From an uncultured Clostridia bacterium (GTDB taxonomy: Bacteria; Bacillota; Clostridia; TANB77; CAG-508): a DNA stretch of 6,172 nucleotides. The stretch covers positions 1 through 6,172 of the forward strand of contig CALXVO010000073.1 of assembly GCA_944392065.1 (NCBI GenBank), in the 5' to 3' direction. Under the pieces are notes generated by a model. The model did no database searches and was not told the origin of the DNA. It saw only the letters and a program-made list of their open reading frames with translations. A program made the translations under genes and the position numbers. Positions within the stretch are counted from its first letter, which is position 1. Each line of letters starts with the position of its first letter. Of the stretch, positions 1-6,068 are shown in pieces.

Positions 1-119
1 TTTTAATTTTATGTTTCCGGCCCCCAACATCGCACAAAGTGTATTAACTCACTAAAGTTCGTTAAACACTTTGTAAGCTTGTCGGTCCCCACCTTAAGCA
101 CTTCAACATAAAATTAAAA
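1..119 (-). ncRNA. Putative structured RNA or small inverted-repeat element downstream of tyrS
   Basis: Seen: bases 1-15 and 105-119 are a perfect 15-bp inverted repeat (AT-rich). Inside it, 34-42 pairs perfectly with 66-74, and 44-48 pairs with 61-65 after a one-base bulge at A43, giving a 14-bp central hairpin. The blocks at 16-28 and 81-93 are GC-rich, unlike their surroundings, and on the minus strand resemble each other around a shared TGGGG and CCG core. A weaker pairing joins 17-21 with 81-85; it needs a G-U wobble on the plus strand and has an A/C mismatch on the minus strand, so strand is not settled. The minus strand is preferred because the G-rich copy lies there and tyrS is transcribed toward it. 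Inferred: a conserved folded RNA, or a MITE-like element whose outer end may run past base 1. I cannot name the family. Confidence 0.4.
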
Positions 120-205
120 AATACATTGCTCCGACATTTTAGAATAAGCTGTGATTTGTAACCAAAGGCTGTCTCTTTTTTGTTGTATAGGAAAAATCGA
201 CTTTA

Positions 206-1414
206 TTACTTTTCTAATTTATGATATACTTTTTTACCTTTCCTTAAAATAGCATATCCATCTTTAAAGTCTTTATCTTCTAAAACATAATTTACATCAG
301 TAATTTTCTCATCATTTAAAGTAATGCCACCTTGATTAATTAATGTTCTTGCTTGTCCTTTTGAAGGTGCCATTCCAGCAGTTATAATTGCTTCTAATAT
401 AGAAATATTTCCATCTATTTTCGTTGTTGGCATATTCTCTAAAGAACCTTGTCCTTCAAATAATGCTTTAGATGCTTCTTCAGCTTTTTTGGCTTCTTCT
501 TCACCATGAATTAGTTTAGTTATTTCAAATGCAGCTATTTTTTTAGCATCATTTATTTGTTCATCTTTTAAACTTGATAATCTATTTACTTCTTCCATTG
601 GTAAGAAAGTAAGTAAAGAAAGTACTGTTTTAACATCTGCGTCATCAATATTTCTCCAATATTGATAGAATTCATATGGAGAAGTTTTACTGCTATCAAG
701 CCATAAAGCTCCTTTTTCAGTTTTACCCATTTTCTTTCCTTCTTTAGTAGTAAGAAGTTTAAATGTTAAACCAAATGAATCTGAATGACCAATTCTTCTT
801 ATTAAATCAACACCACCTAAAATGTTTGACCATTGATCATTTCCACCCATTTGAAGTTTACATCCATATGTATTATATAAATGTAAAAAGTCATATGATT
901 GCATAAGCATATATCCAAGTTCAAAGAAAGTTAAACCTCTTTCCATTCTTTGTTTATAGCATTCTGCTGCAAGCATTTTATTTACAGAGAATAGTGAACC
1001 TATATCTCTCATGAATTCAACAAAATTAAGGTCTAATAACCAATCAGCATTATTAACTATAATTGCACCATTATTACCTTCAAAACTCACGAATTTAGAA
1101 AGTTGCTTTTTAAAACACTCAACATTATGATTTATTTCTTCTCTTGACATCATTCTTCTCATATCTGTTTTGCCAGATGGGTCACCTATAGTGGCAGTAC
1201 CGCCACCAATTAAGATTATTGGTTTATGACCAGCTTTTTGCATATGACTTGCTACCATCATTGAAACAAAGTGTCCAACATGTAAGCTATCAGCTGTTGG
1301 ATCAAAACCTATGTAGAATGGAATAGAGCTATTATCTAATATGTCTTTTATTTCTTCATGAGTTATTTGTTCAATATAACCTCTTTCCATAAGTTCTTCA
1401 AAAATTTTTGACAT
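206..1414 (-). CDS. tyrS: Tyrosyl-tRNA synthetase (tyrosine--tRNA ligase)
   Basis: Cytoplasmic class I aminoacyl-tRNA synthetase that activates tyrosine with ATP and loads it on tRNA-Tyr. The 402-residue product is close to the usual length for bacterial TyrS (about 420). Visible in order: a Rossmann catalytic domain with the HIGH-type motif HVGH at 45-48; tyrosine-pocket residues matching the Bacillus enzyme (Y34, D78 in GDPS, and the Y168/Q172/D175 set in YMLMQSYDF); the GNDQWSN segment at 191-197; the KMSKS-type loop written KMGKT at 228-232; an alpha-helical anticodon-binding region; and a C-terminal S4-like RNA-binding domain from about 337 to the end (SKGQARTLINQGGI). The start ATG (1412-1414) has a good AAAGGAA ribosome binding site at 1422-1428. 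The gene is transcribed alone, divergently from lepA. Its predicted leader is only about 30 nt, with no room for a T-box. No frameshift or missing key residue is seen. Confidence 0.97.
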   Translation of the reverse strand: MSKIFEELMERGYIEQITHEEIKDILDNSSIPFYIGFDPTADSLHVGHFVSMMVASHMQKAGHKPIILIGGGTATIGDPSGKTDMRRMMSREEINHNVECFKKQLSKFVSFEGNNGAIIVNNADWLLDLNFVEFMRDIGSLFSVNKMLAAECYKQRMERGLTFFELGYMLMQSYDFLHLYNTYGCKLQMGGNDQWSNILGGVDLIRRIGHSDSFGLTFKLLTTKEGKKMGKTEKGALWLDSSKTSPYEFYQYWRNIDDADVKTVLSLLTFLPMEEVNRLSSLKDEQINDAKKIAAFEITKLIHGEEEAKKAEEASKALFEGQGSLENMPTTKIDGNISILEAIITAGMAPSKGQARTLINQGGITLNDEKITDVNYVLEDKDFKDGYAILRKGKKVYHKLEK

Positions 1415-1451
1415 AAAATCATTCCTTTCTCGTTATAATGTAAAGTTGCAT

Positions 1452-1470
1452 CTATTTTAACATAAAATAG
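1452..1470. promoter_or_regulatory. Perfect dyad overlapping the tyrS -10, possible operator
   Basis: CTATTTTA at 1452-1459 is the exact reverse complement of TAAAATAG at 1463-1470, separated by ACA. The left arm contains the whole -10 hexamer and the ACA spacer contains the extended -10 TG. Such placement would suit a repressor-binding site, but the arms are almost all A/T, so chance symmetry is a real alternative. On the plus strand a T-run follows (1474-1480), but no gene reads into it from the left, so a terminator role is unlikely. Confidence 0.3.
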
Positions 1471-1483
1471 GAGTTTTTTTCAA
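1454..1483 (-). promoter_or_regulatory. tyrS promoter, extended -10 type
   Basis: Read on the minus strand: -35 TTGAAA (1478-1483), an 18-bp spacer, and -10 TAAAAT (1454-1459) preceded directly by TGT (1460-1462), an extended -10. Transcription would begin near 1446-1447, giving a leader of about 32 nt before the tyrS ATG. The -10 lies inside a perfect 8-bp dyad (1452-1459 / 1463-1470). Confidence 0.7.
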
Positions 1484-1520
1484 GAAATTAACAAAAAAAT
1501 TTGAGAAATATACATATTAC

Positions 1521-1594
1521 CTAGGTTTAATGCTGGAATTTCTGCAACACCATTATCTAGCAACAAATGAGATAATGGTCATGGCAAAATTTAG
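1521..1594. repeat. Imperfect 74-bp palindrome between the divergent tyrS and lepA promoters
   Basis: The core is a perfect 10-bp inverted repeat, ACCATTATCT (1549-1558) with AGATAATGGT (1570-1579), around an 11-base loop. Further out, 1543-1545 (TGC) pairs with 1584-1586 (GCA). The ends 1521-1528 and 1587-1594 pair over 8 bp when two G-U wobbles are allowed on the plus strand. The segment is outside both predicted transcripts, since tyrS starts near 1447 and lepA near 1630, and it ends one base before the lepA -35. It may be a protein-binding dyad, a remnant repeat, or a small RNA whose promoter I cannot identify. Confidence 0.45.
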
Positions 1595-1623
1595 TTGACA
1601 AAAATTAGTAAAATCAATATAAT
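1595..1623 (+). promoter_or_regulatory. lepA promoter, perfect sigma-A consensus
   Basis: TTGACA (1595-1600), exactly 17 bp, then TATAAT (1618-1623): both hexamers and the spacing match the housekeeping consensus. The predicted start near 1630 leaves a leader of about 27 nt before the lepA ATG, containing AGAGGAG (1638-1644) as ribosome binding site. This is probably the promoter for the whole lepA-rlmB-downstream gene cluster. Confidence 0.9.
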
Positions 1624-1656
1624 TATTACAGGAAAATAGAGGAGAAAGAGAATTTT

Positions 1657-3468
1657 ATGGAAGACAGAAAGAAATACATTAGAAATTTTAGTATAATTGC
1701 ACATATAGATCATGGAAAGTCAACTTTAGCAGATAGATTAATTGAAATGACAGGAGCTCTTTCTAGCCGTGAAATGGAAAACCAAGTTTTAGATAACATG
1801 GATATAGAGAGAGAAAGAGGAATTACAATAAAATCACAAGCAGTAAAAATGACCTATAAAGCAAAAGACGGACATGAATATGAACTTAATTTAATAGATA
1901 CTCCAGGACATGTTGATTTTAATTATGAAGTATCAAGAAGTTTAGCAGCATGTGATGGAGCAATTTTAGTTGTAGATAGTACACAAGGTGTAGAAGCACA
2001 AACTTTAGCAAATGTATATCTTGCAATAGATAATAATTTGGAAATCCTACCAGTTATAAATAAGGTGGATTTACCAAATGCAAGACCTGATGAAGTAAAA
2101 GTGGAGATTGAAGATATTATAGGAATACCAGCTCAGGATGCACCTTGTATTTCTGCTAAAACAGGATTAAATGTAGATGAGGTTTTAGAAAGAATAGTAT
2201 CTGATTTACCTGCACCTACAGGAGATGAAAATTCTGAACTTAAATGTTTAATATTTGATTCAATATATAATGATTATAAAGGTGCAATAGCATATGTTAG
2301 AGTAAAAGACGGAACCGTAAAAGTTGGAGATGAGATAATGCTTATGTCTAACAAAAAATCTTTTACAGTAACAGAAGTAGGATATTTTGAACCAGGATCA
2401 TATAATCCATGTGACATATTACAAGCTGGAGAAGTTGGATATATTGCAGCAAGTATAAAAAGCTTATCAGATATTAGAGTTGGTGATACAATAACAAATA
2501 AGGAAAGACCAGCACCTGAACCACTACCAGGATATAAAAAAGTAAATCCAATGGTATATTGTGGTATATATCCAATAGATGGTAGTGATTATGAGAATTT
2601 AAAAGTAGCATTAGAAAAATTAAAACTAAATGATGCAGCTTTAGAATATGAACCAGAATCATCTGGAGCTTTAGGTTTTGGATTTAGATGTGGATTTTTA
2701 GGATTACTTCATTTAGAAATAATTGAAGAAAGATTAGATAGAGAATTTGATTTAGGATTAATTACAACATCACCATCAGTTATATATAAAGTACATAGAA
2801 CAGATGGAGAGGTAATTGAATTATATAATCCATCAGATTTGCCTCCTACAAGTGAAATATCATATATGGAAGAGCCTTTTGTTACAGCAGAAATATTAAC
2901 ACCTAAAGAATTTGTTGGTAATATAATGGAAATATGCCAAAATAGACGTGGCATATATATTGATATGAAATATTTAGATGAAAATAGAGTAACATTAGTT
3001 TATGAAATGCCACTAAATGAAATTATATATGACTTTTTTGATCAATTGAAATCAAAAACAAAAGGATATGCATCTTTTGATTATGAATTCAAAGAATATA
3101 AAAGATCTGATTTAGTAAAATTAGATATTCATGTAAATGGAGAAAGTTTAGATGCTCTTTCATTTATAGTACATAAAAGTAATAGTTATGAAAGAGGAAG
3201 AAAAATGGTAGAAAAACTAAAAACAGTTATACCAAGACAATTATTTGTTATAGCTATCCAAGCAGTTATAGGTGGAAAAGTCATAGCAAGAGAAACAATT
3301 TCTGCTTTAAGAAAAGATGTCTTAGCTAAATGTTATGGTGGAGATATTACAAGAAAGAAAAAGCTATTAGAAAAACAAAAACGTGGTAAAAAGAAAATGA
3401 GACAAATAGGAAATGTTGAAATACCACAGGAAGCATTTTTAAGTGTTCTAAAATTAGATGATGAATAA
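1657..3468 (+). CDS. lepA: Elongation factor 4 (LepA), ribosome-associated translational GTPase
   Basis: GTPase of the EF-G family that binds the ribosome. Published roles are back-translocation under stress and assistance in initiation or 30S assembly; its exact role is debated. The 603-residue product is of normal LepA length (about 600-610). Visible GTPase motifs: G1 AHIDHGKST (15-23), G2 around RERGITIKS (52-60), G3 DTPGHVDF (81-88) with the catalytic-type His at 85, G4 NKVD (135-138) and G5 SAK (166-168). These are followed by domain II, then EF-G-like domains III and V, and the LepA-specific C-terminal domain. The end is diagnostic: YGGDITRKKKLLEKQK followed by a basic stretch and IGNVEIPQEAF. 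It has no EF-G domain IV, as expected. The ATG sits 12 bases after AGGAG. It leads an apparent operon with rlmB, 14 bp downstream. In many Firmicutes lepA instead precedes hemW-hrcA-grpE-dnaK, so this neighbourhood differs. Confidence 0.98.
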   Translation: MEDRKKYIRNFSIIAHIDHGKSTLADRLIEMTGALSSREMENQVLDNMDIERERGITIKSQAVKMTYKAKDGHEYELNLIDTPGHVDFNYEVSRSLAACDGAILVVDSTQGVEAQTLANVYLAIDNNLEILPVINKVDLPNARPDEVKVEIEDIIGIPAQDAPCISAKTGLNVDEVLERIVSDLPAPTGDENSELKCLIFDSIYNDYKGAIAYVRVKDGTVKVGDEIMLMSNKKSFTVTEVGYFEPGSYNPCDILQAGEVGYIAASIKSLSDIRVGDTITNKERPAPEPLPGYKKVNPMVYCGIYPIDGSDYENLKVALEKLKLNDAALEYEPESSGALGFGFRCGFLGLLHLEIIEERLDREFDLGLITTSPSVIYKVHRTDGEVIELYNPSDLPPTSEISYMEEPFVTAEILTPKEFVGNIMEICQNRRGIYIDMKYLDENRVTLVYEMPLNEIIYDFFDQLKSKTKGYASFDYEFKEYKRSDLVKLDIHVNGESLDALSFIVHKSNSYERGRKMVEKLKTVIPRQLFVIAIQAVIGGKVIARETISALRKDVLAKCYGGDITRKKKLLEKQKRGKKKMRQIGNVEIPQEAFLSVLKLDDE

Positions 3469-3482
3469 GGAGAAAATATAAT

Positions 3483-4226
3483 ATGAGTGATGAATATCAA
3501 GATCAAGTAGAAGGAAGAAATGCAGTTCTTGAACTCTTAGAATCTGATAGAGATATAAATAAAATATTTATATCAGATGGGGACAAGCATGGTTCTATAA
3601 ATAAAATTATAGCTTTAGCAAAACAAAAAAAGGTTGTAATAAATGAAATAAGCAGGGCAAAACTTAATCAAATGTCACAAACAGAAAACAATCAAGGAGT
3701 TATAGCTATAGTTCCACCATTTGAATATTGTGATATAGATGATATATTAGAATTTGCAAAATCAAAAAATGAGAACCCATTTATATTGATTTTAGATGGA
3801 ATAGAAGATCCTCATAATTTAGGTTCGATTATAAGAACTGCAGAAACTGCAGGAGTACATGGAATTATAATACCAAAAAGAAGGGCAGCAGGAGTAAATA
3901 GTACAGTATCCAAAGTGTCTGCAGGAGCAGTAGAATATATGAATATTGCTAGAGTAAATAATATAAATGATGCAATTAATTATCTTAAAGAAAATGATGT
4001 GTGGATTTGTGGAACTGATATAGATGCTAAAAACTACTACTATAATGAAGATTTTACTGGAGGAATTGGAATAGTAATAGGTAATGAAGGAAGCGGAATG
4101 GGAAGACTGGTAAAGAAAAACTGTGACTTTCTAGTTAAAATTCCAATGAAAGGTAAAGTTACATCACTAAATGCTTCTGTGTCTGCTGGAATAATAATAT
4201 ATGAAGTGGTAAAACAAAGAAAATAA
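3483..4226 (+). CDS. rlmB: 23S rRNA (guanosine-2'-O-)-methyltransferase RlmB-like, TrmH/SPOUT family
   Basis: S-adenosylmethionine-dependent 2'-O-ribose methyltransferase of RNA; the RlmB group modifies a conserved guanosine of 23S rRNA (G2251 in E. coli). The 247-residue length matches RlmB/YacO proteins (about 243-249). Visible: an N-terminal substrate-binding domain beginning VEGRNAVLELLE (9-20), typical of the SpoU substrate-binding fold; motif 1 DGIEDPHNLGSIIRTAETAG (105-124) with the conserved N112 and catalytic R118; motif 2 IVIGNEGSGM (197-206); motif 3 IPMKGKVTSLNASVS (220-234), which forms the SPOUT knot with the cofactor. The start ATG follows AAGGAG, which overlaps the lepA stop codon, with only 14 bp between the genes, so co-transcription and perhaps coupling with lepA are likely. 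Exact target position is inferred from family; a tRNA or other rRNA target within the TrmH family cannot be excluded. Confidence 0.9.
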   Translation: MSDEYQDQVEGRNAVLELLESDRDINKIFISDGDKHGSINKIIALAKQKKVVINEISRAKLNQMSQTENNQGVIAIVPPFEYCDIDDILEFAKSKNENPFILILDGIEDPHNLGSIIRTAETAGVHGIIIPKRRAAGVNSTVSKVSAGAVEYMNIARVNNINDAINYLKENDVWICGTDIDAKNYYYNEDFTGGIGIVIGNEGSGMGRLVKKNCDFLVKIPMKGKVTSLNASVSAGIIIYEVVKQRK

Positions 4227-4261
4227 AGTTAGAAATATAATAAAGATAGGGGAAGGTAATA

Positions 4262-5800
4262 ATGAAAAGGAAAGTATTCATAATTATGCCAATTATTATA
4301 TTAATAATTCTACTAGCAATAGTAGCAATATTATATTTCACAACGGATTTATTTAAATCTAATAAGGATTTATTTTGGAAGTATTTTGCACAAAATAAAG
4401 ATATTACAGAGATTTTAAATAATGATAACCAATCTTTGCAATATAATTTTAAACAAAATAATTCGTATATAAGTACAGGAAATTTATCTTTTATTAGAGT
4501 ACAAGGAGAAGAAAGCTCAAAACAATTTAGTGTAGATACAACTTCAAGGCATGACATAAGCACAGGTAGAACTTATGCAGATGCAGTTTTAAAAAATGGG
4601 GAATTAGATTTGTTTAAAGTATCGTATATTAATAGTGACGATATTTATGCAATTAAATGTGATGAAGTTTTTCCAAATTATGTAGGAGTTCAAAATAGTG
4701 GATTAACGCAACTTGCAATAAATTATCAACTACCAAATGCTGAGAATATGCCAGATAGCATAAAGTTTAATGAGTATATAAATTTACCAGAGATTACAGA
4801 GGAACAAGAAGAACATTTAAAAGAAACGTATCTTGCTATAATAATGAACAATATTTCAGAAGATCAATATACTAAAGGAAATGAATTAATTACAATCAAT
4901 AATATAGGAGACAGTACAAATATATACACATATAACGCAAATGTTTATACTGTAAATATGTCTGGAGAAAATGTGAAAAATATATTACTAAGTATTTTAG
5001 ATACATTGAGGAATGATACACAAACATTGATGATGATTAGTAACAAATTAGAAATTCTAGGGTTAAGTGCTGAATATACAGATACAGCTAATCTTTCCGC
5101 AAAAATAGGAGAACTAATTACAAAAATACAATCAATAGAAATAGAAGAAGATTTGAATATCTCTGTATATGAGTATAATAATACCTTAATTAGAACAAAT
5201 GTTAATATTGGTAGTAGATATGTAGCTATCTATGATAAGTTAGCACATAATGAAACCCTTACTATAGAACTACCGAGAGAAACATTAATTAATATAGATA
5301 AAGATGAGACAAGAGAAGTAGAAGACAATATTAATTTAGAAGAAAATACAAATGACATTATCGATTTAAATGCCACAACAATTAACCAAGACATAAGTAA
5401 TTCCACTATGAGAATAGTGATAAAGAAGAATATATCAGATGCATTAGCAACAAATGAAATGCAAATTATTATGGATACTAGAGAAGCGGAAGAAAACATT
5501 AACTTTATTGCAAACATAAGCAACATACAGAATGATATTATTAATAATTCCTATATGCTAATTATAAATACTGTGAATAATGACAAGGCAGAAGTGTATA
5601 CAATATCATATGAAGATAATATACAGAAATCAAATCAAGTAGAAGAAATAGAAGAATTGAATTCAAATAATACAGCACTTATTAATAATTATGATGTAGA
5701 AGCATTTAAAAATTTTATTAATAACTGGTTAAATATATTTGAAACTAAATTATTGGAACAGATGTCTATCTTAGGATTTGAAGAACTTTCAGTAAGATAG
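4262..5800 (+). CDS. Unrecognised membrane-anchored exported protein
   Basis: I do not recognise a named family. The 512-residue product starts with a short basic stretch (KRK) and one strong hydrophobic segment at about 5-26, which looks like an uncleaved signal anchor: no Ala-X-Ala site and no lipobox cysteine are seen. The remaining roughly 480 residues would lie outside the membrane. They are rich in Asn, Ile, Glu and Thr, with many short alternating strands and a single Cys (about 133) that I can find. The segment DDIYAIKCDEVFPNYVGVQN (about 127-146) looks like the best-defined motif. An acidic, probably flexible stretch covers about 342-372 (repeated E, D and N). No catalytic motif, repeat array or cell-wall-binding domain is visible. 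The ATG is preceded by AGGGGAAGG (4248-4256). The gene begins 35 bp after rlmB on the same strand with no promoter or terminator seen between them, so it probably shares the lepA transcript. A surface or envelope role is inference only. Confidence 0.85.
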   Translation: MKRKVFIIMPIIILIILLAIVAILYFTTDLFKSNKDLFWKYFAQNKDITEILNNDNQSLQYNFKQNNSYISTGNLSFIRVQGEESSKQFSVDTTSRHDISTGRTYADAVLKNGELDLFKVSYINSDDIYAIKCDEVFPNYVGVQNSGLTQLAINYQLPNAENMPDSIKFNEYINLPEITEEQEEHLKETYLAIIMNNISEDQYTKGNELITINNIGDSTNIYTYNANVYTVNMSGENVKNILLSILDTLRNDTQTLMMISNKLEILGLSAEYTDTANLSAKIGELITKIQSIEIEEDLNISVYEYNNTLIRTNVNIGSRYVAIYDKLAHNETLTIELPRETLINIDKDETREVEDNINLEENTNDIIDLNATTINQDISNSTMRIVIKKNISDALATNEMQIIMDTREAEENINFIANISNIQNDIINNSYMLIINTVNNDKAEVYTISYEDNIQKSNQVEEIEELNSNNTALINNYDVEAFKNFINNWLNIFETKLLEQMSILGFEELSVR

Positions 5801-5890
5801 ATAAACTATCATTAGTGTTACTATTCAGCGTAAATTTGTAGTATATGTCTTAGTAGTATGTATATTTCTCGAATTTTTGACTAAAATGTA

Positions 5891-5919
5891 TTGACTTAAA
5901 TGACTTAAGATGGTATTAT
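5891..5919 (+). promoter_or_regulatory. rRNA operon promoter P1 (upstream of the tandem pair)
   Basis: TTGACT (5891-5896), a 17-bp spacer, then TATTAT (5914-5919) with TGG directly upstream (5911-5913), an extended -10. Predicted start near 5926. A second TTGACT lies at 5877-5882, and the 9-mer TGACTTAA(A/G) occurs twice in tandem (5892-5900 and 5901-5909), so the -35 region is repetitive. Tandem promoters are usual before Bacillota rRNA operons, which supports the call. The start falls at the base of the hairpin at 5926-5943, which is unusual. Confidence 0.6.
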
Positions 5920-5925
5920 TAATAA

Positions 5926-5949
5926 TAGCTTCTAGCGAAGCTAATTTTT
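5926..5949 (+). terminator. Hairpin with T-run, candidate intrinsic terminator of the lepA cluster
   Basis: TAGCTTC (5926-5932) pairs perfectly with GAAGCTA (5937-5943) around the loop TAGC, followed by A and TTTTT (5945-5949). It lies 126 bp after the last stop codon, in the right orientation to end the lepA-rlmB-exported-protein transcript. The stem is short (7 bp, three G-C pairs), so efficiency may be modest. Its position at the predicted P1 start site leaves open a different role in the rRNA leader. Confidence 0.5.
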
Positions 5950-5998
5950 ATTACCTCTAATTATAAAAATGAGGCAATAAAATAAATAAAAAATTAGC
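5940..5998. repeat. Nested inverted repeats between the two rRNA promoters
   Basis: GCTAATTTTT (5940-5949) is the exact reverse complement of AAAAATTAGC (5989-5998). Within it, 5948-5957 pairs with 5971-5980 at 9 of 10 positions; the odd pair is A/C on the plus strand but a U-G wobble on the minus strand. The outer arm shares bases with the 3' arm and T-run of the 5926-5943 hairpin, so the two folds exclude each other in a transcript from P1. Confidence 0.5.
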
Positions 5999-6030
5999 AT
6001 AAAATTTCTTAAAAAAGTTTTAAAAAAACT
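5985..6030 (+). promoter_or_regulatory. A/T-tract upstream (UP-like) element of rRNA promoter P2
   Basis: The DNA directly upstream of the P2 -35 is made of A and T runs, including six A at 6011-6016 and seven A at 6022-6028, with only four G or C bases in 46. Such tracts contact the RNA polymerase alpha subunits at strong rRNA promoters. The assignment rests on position and composition only, in a genome that is AT-rich throughout. Confidence 0.5.
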
Positions 6031-6031
6031 A

Positions 6032-6061
6032 TTGACATTATATTCATAATTATGCTAAAAT
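6032..6061 (+). promoter_or_regulatory. rRNA operon promoter P2 (main core promoter)
   Basis: Consensus TTGACA (6032-6037), an 18-bp spacer, and TAAAAT (6056-6061) with TGC directly upstream (6053-6055), an extended -10. Initiation is expected around 6068-6070, where a G is available at 6069; an initiating purine would fit nucleotide-sensing control of Bacillota rRNA promoters. The sequence after it (CTTGTCGTCG and a boxA-like block) is arranged as in clostridial rRNA leaders. Confidence 0.82.
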
Positions 6062-6068
6062 ATTTCTT

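Noticed and set aside
81..95. T-box-like GGTGGGGACC block on the minus strand
   Set aside because: It only loosely resembles AGGGTGGNACCGCG, lies downstream of tyrS rather than upstream, and no specifier stem or terminator pair is seen around it.
167..175. GGCTGTCTC, similar to ends of some insertion sequences
   Set aside because: A 9-base match without a partner inverted repeat, duplication or transposase remnant is too little to call a mobile element.
120..205. Search for a simple intrinsic terminator directly after tyrS
   Set aside because: T-runs exist but no stable hairpin stands before one on the minus strand; transcription may end in or beyond the 1-119 element.
1521..1594. tRNA gene, suggested by the 74-base length and 8-bp end pairing
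   Set aside because: There is no TTCRANY T-loop, no D-loop GG and no 5-bp anticodon stem in the right place; the central 10-bp stem does not fit a cloverleaf.
2474..2954. Antisense reading frames inside lepA (2474-2662 and 2709-2954, minus strand)
   Set aside because: They lie within a fully conserved gene, have low-complexity products and no ribosome binding site; they are chance frames.
4159..4563. Antisense reading frame across the rlmB end and the next gene's start
   Set aside because: Its hydrophobic segments are the complement of the signal-anchor coding region, and it overlaps two well-supported genes.
5230..5526. Antisense reading frame inside the exported-protein gene
   Set aside because: Its Ser/Leu/Ile-rich product mirrors the sense codons and there is no supporting start signal.
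5796..5810. Hairpin GATAG/CTATC across the last stop codon as terminator
   Set aside because: The stem is only 5 bp and no T-run follows.
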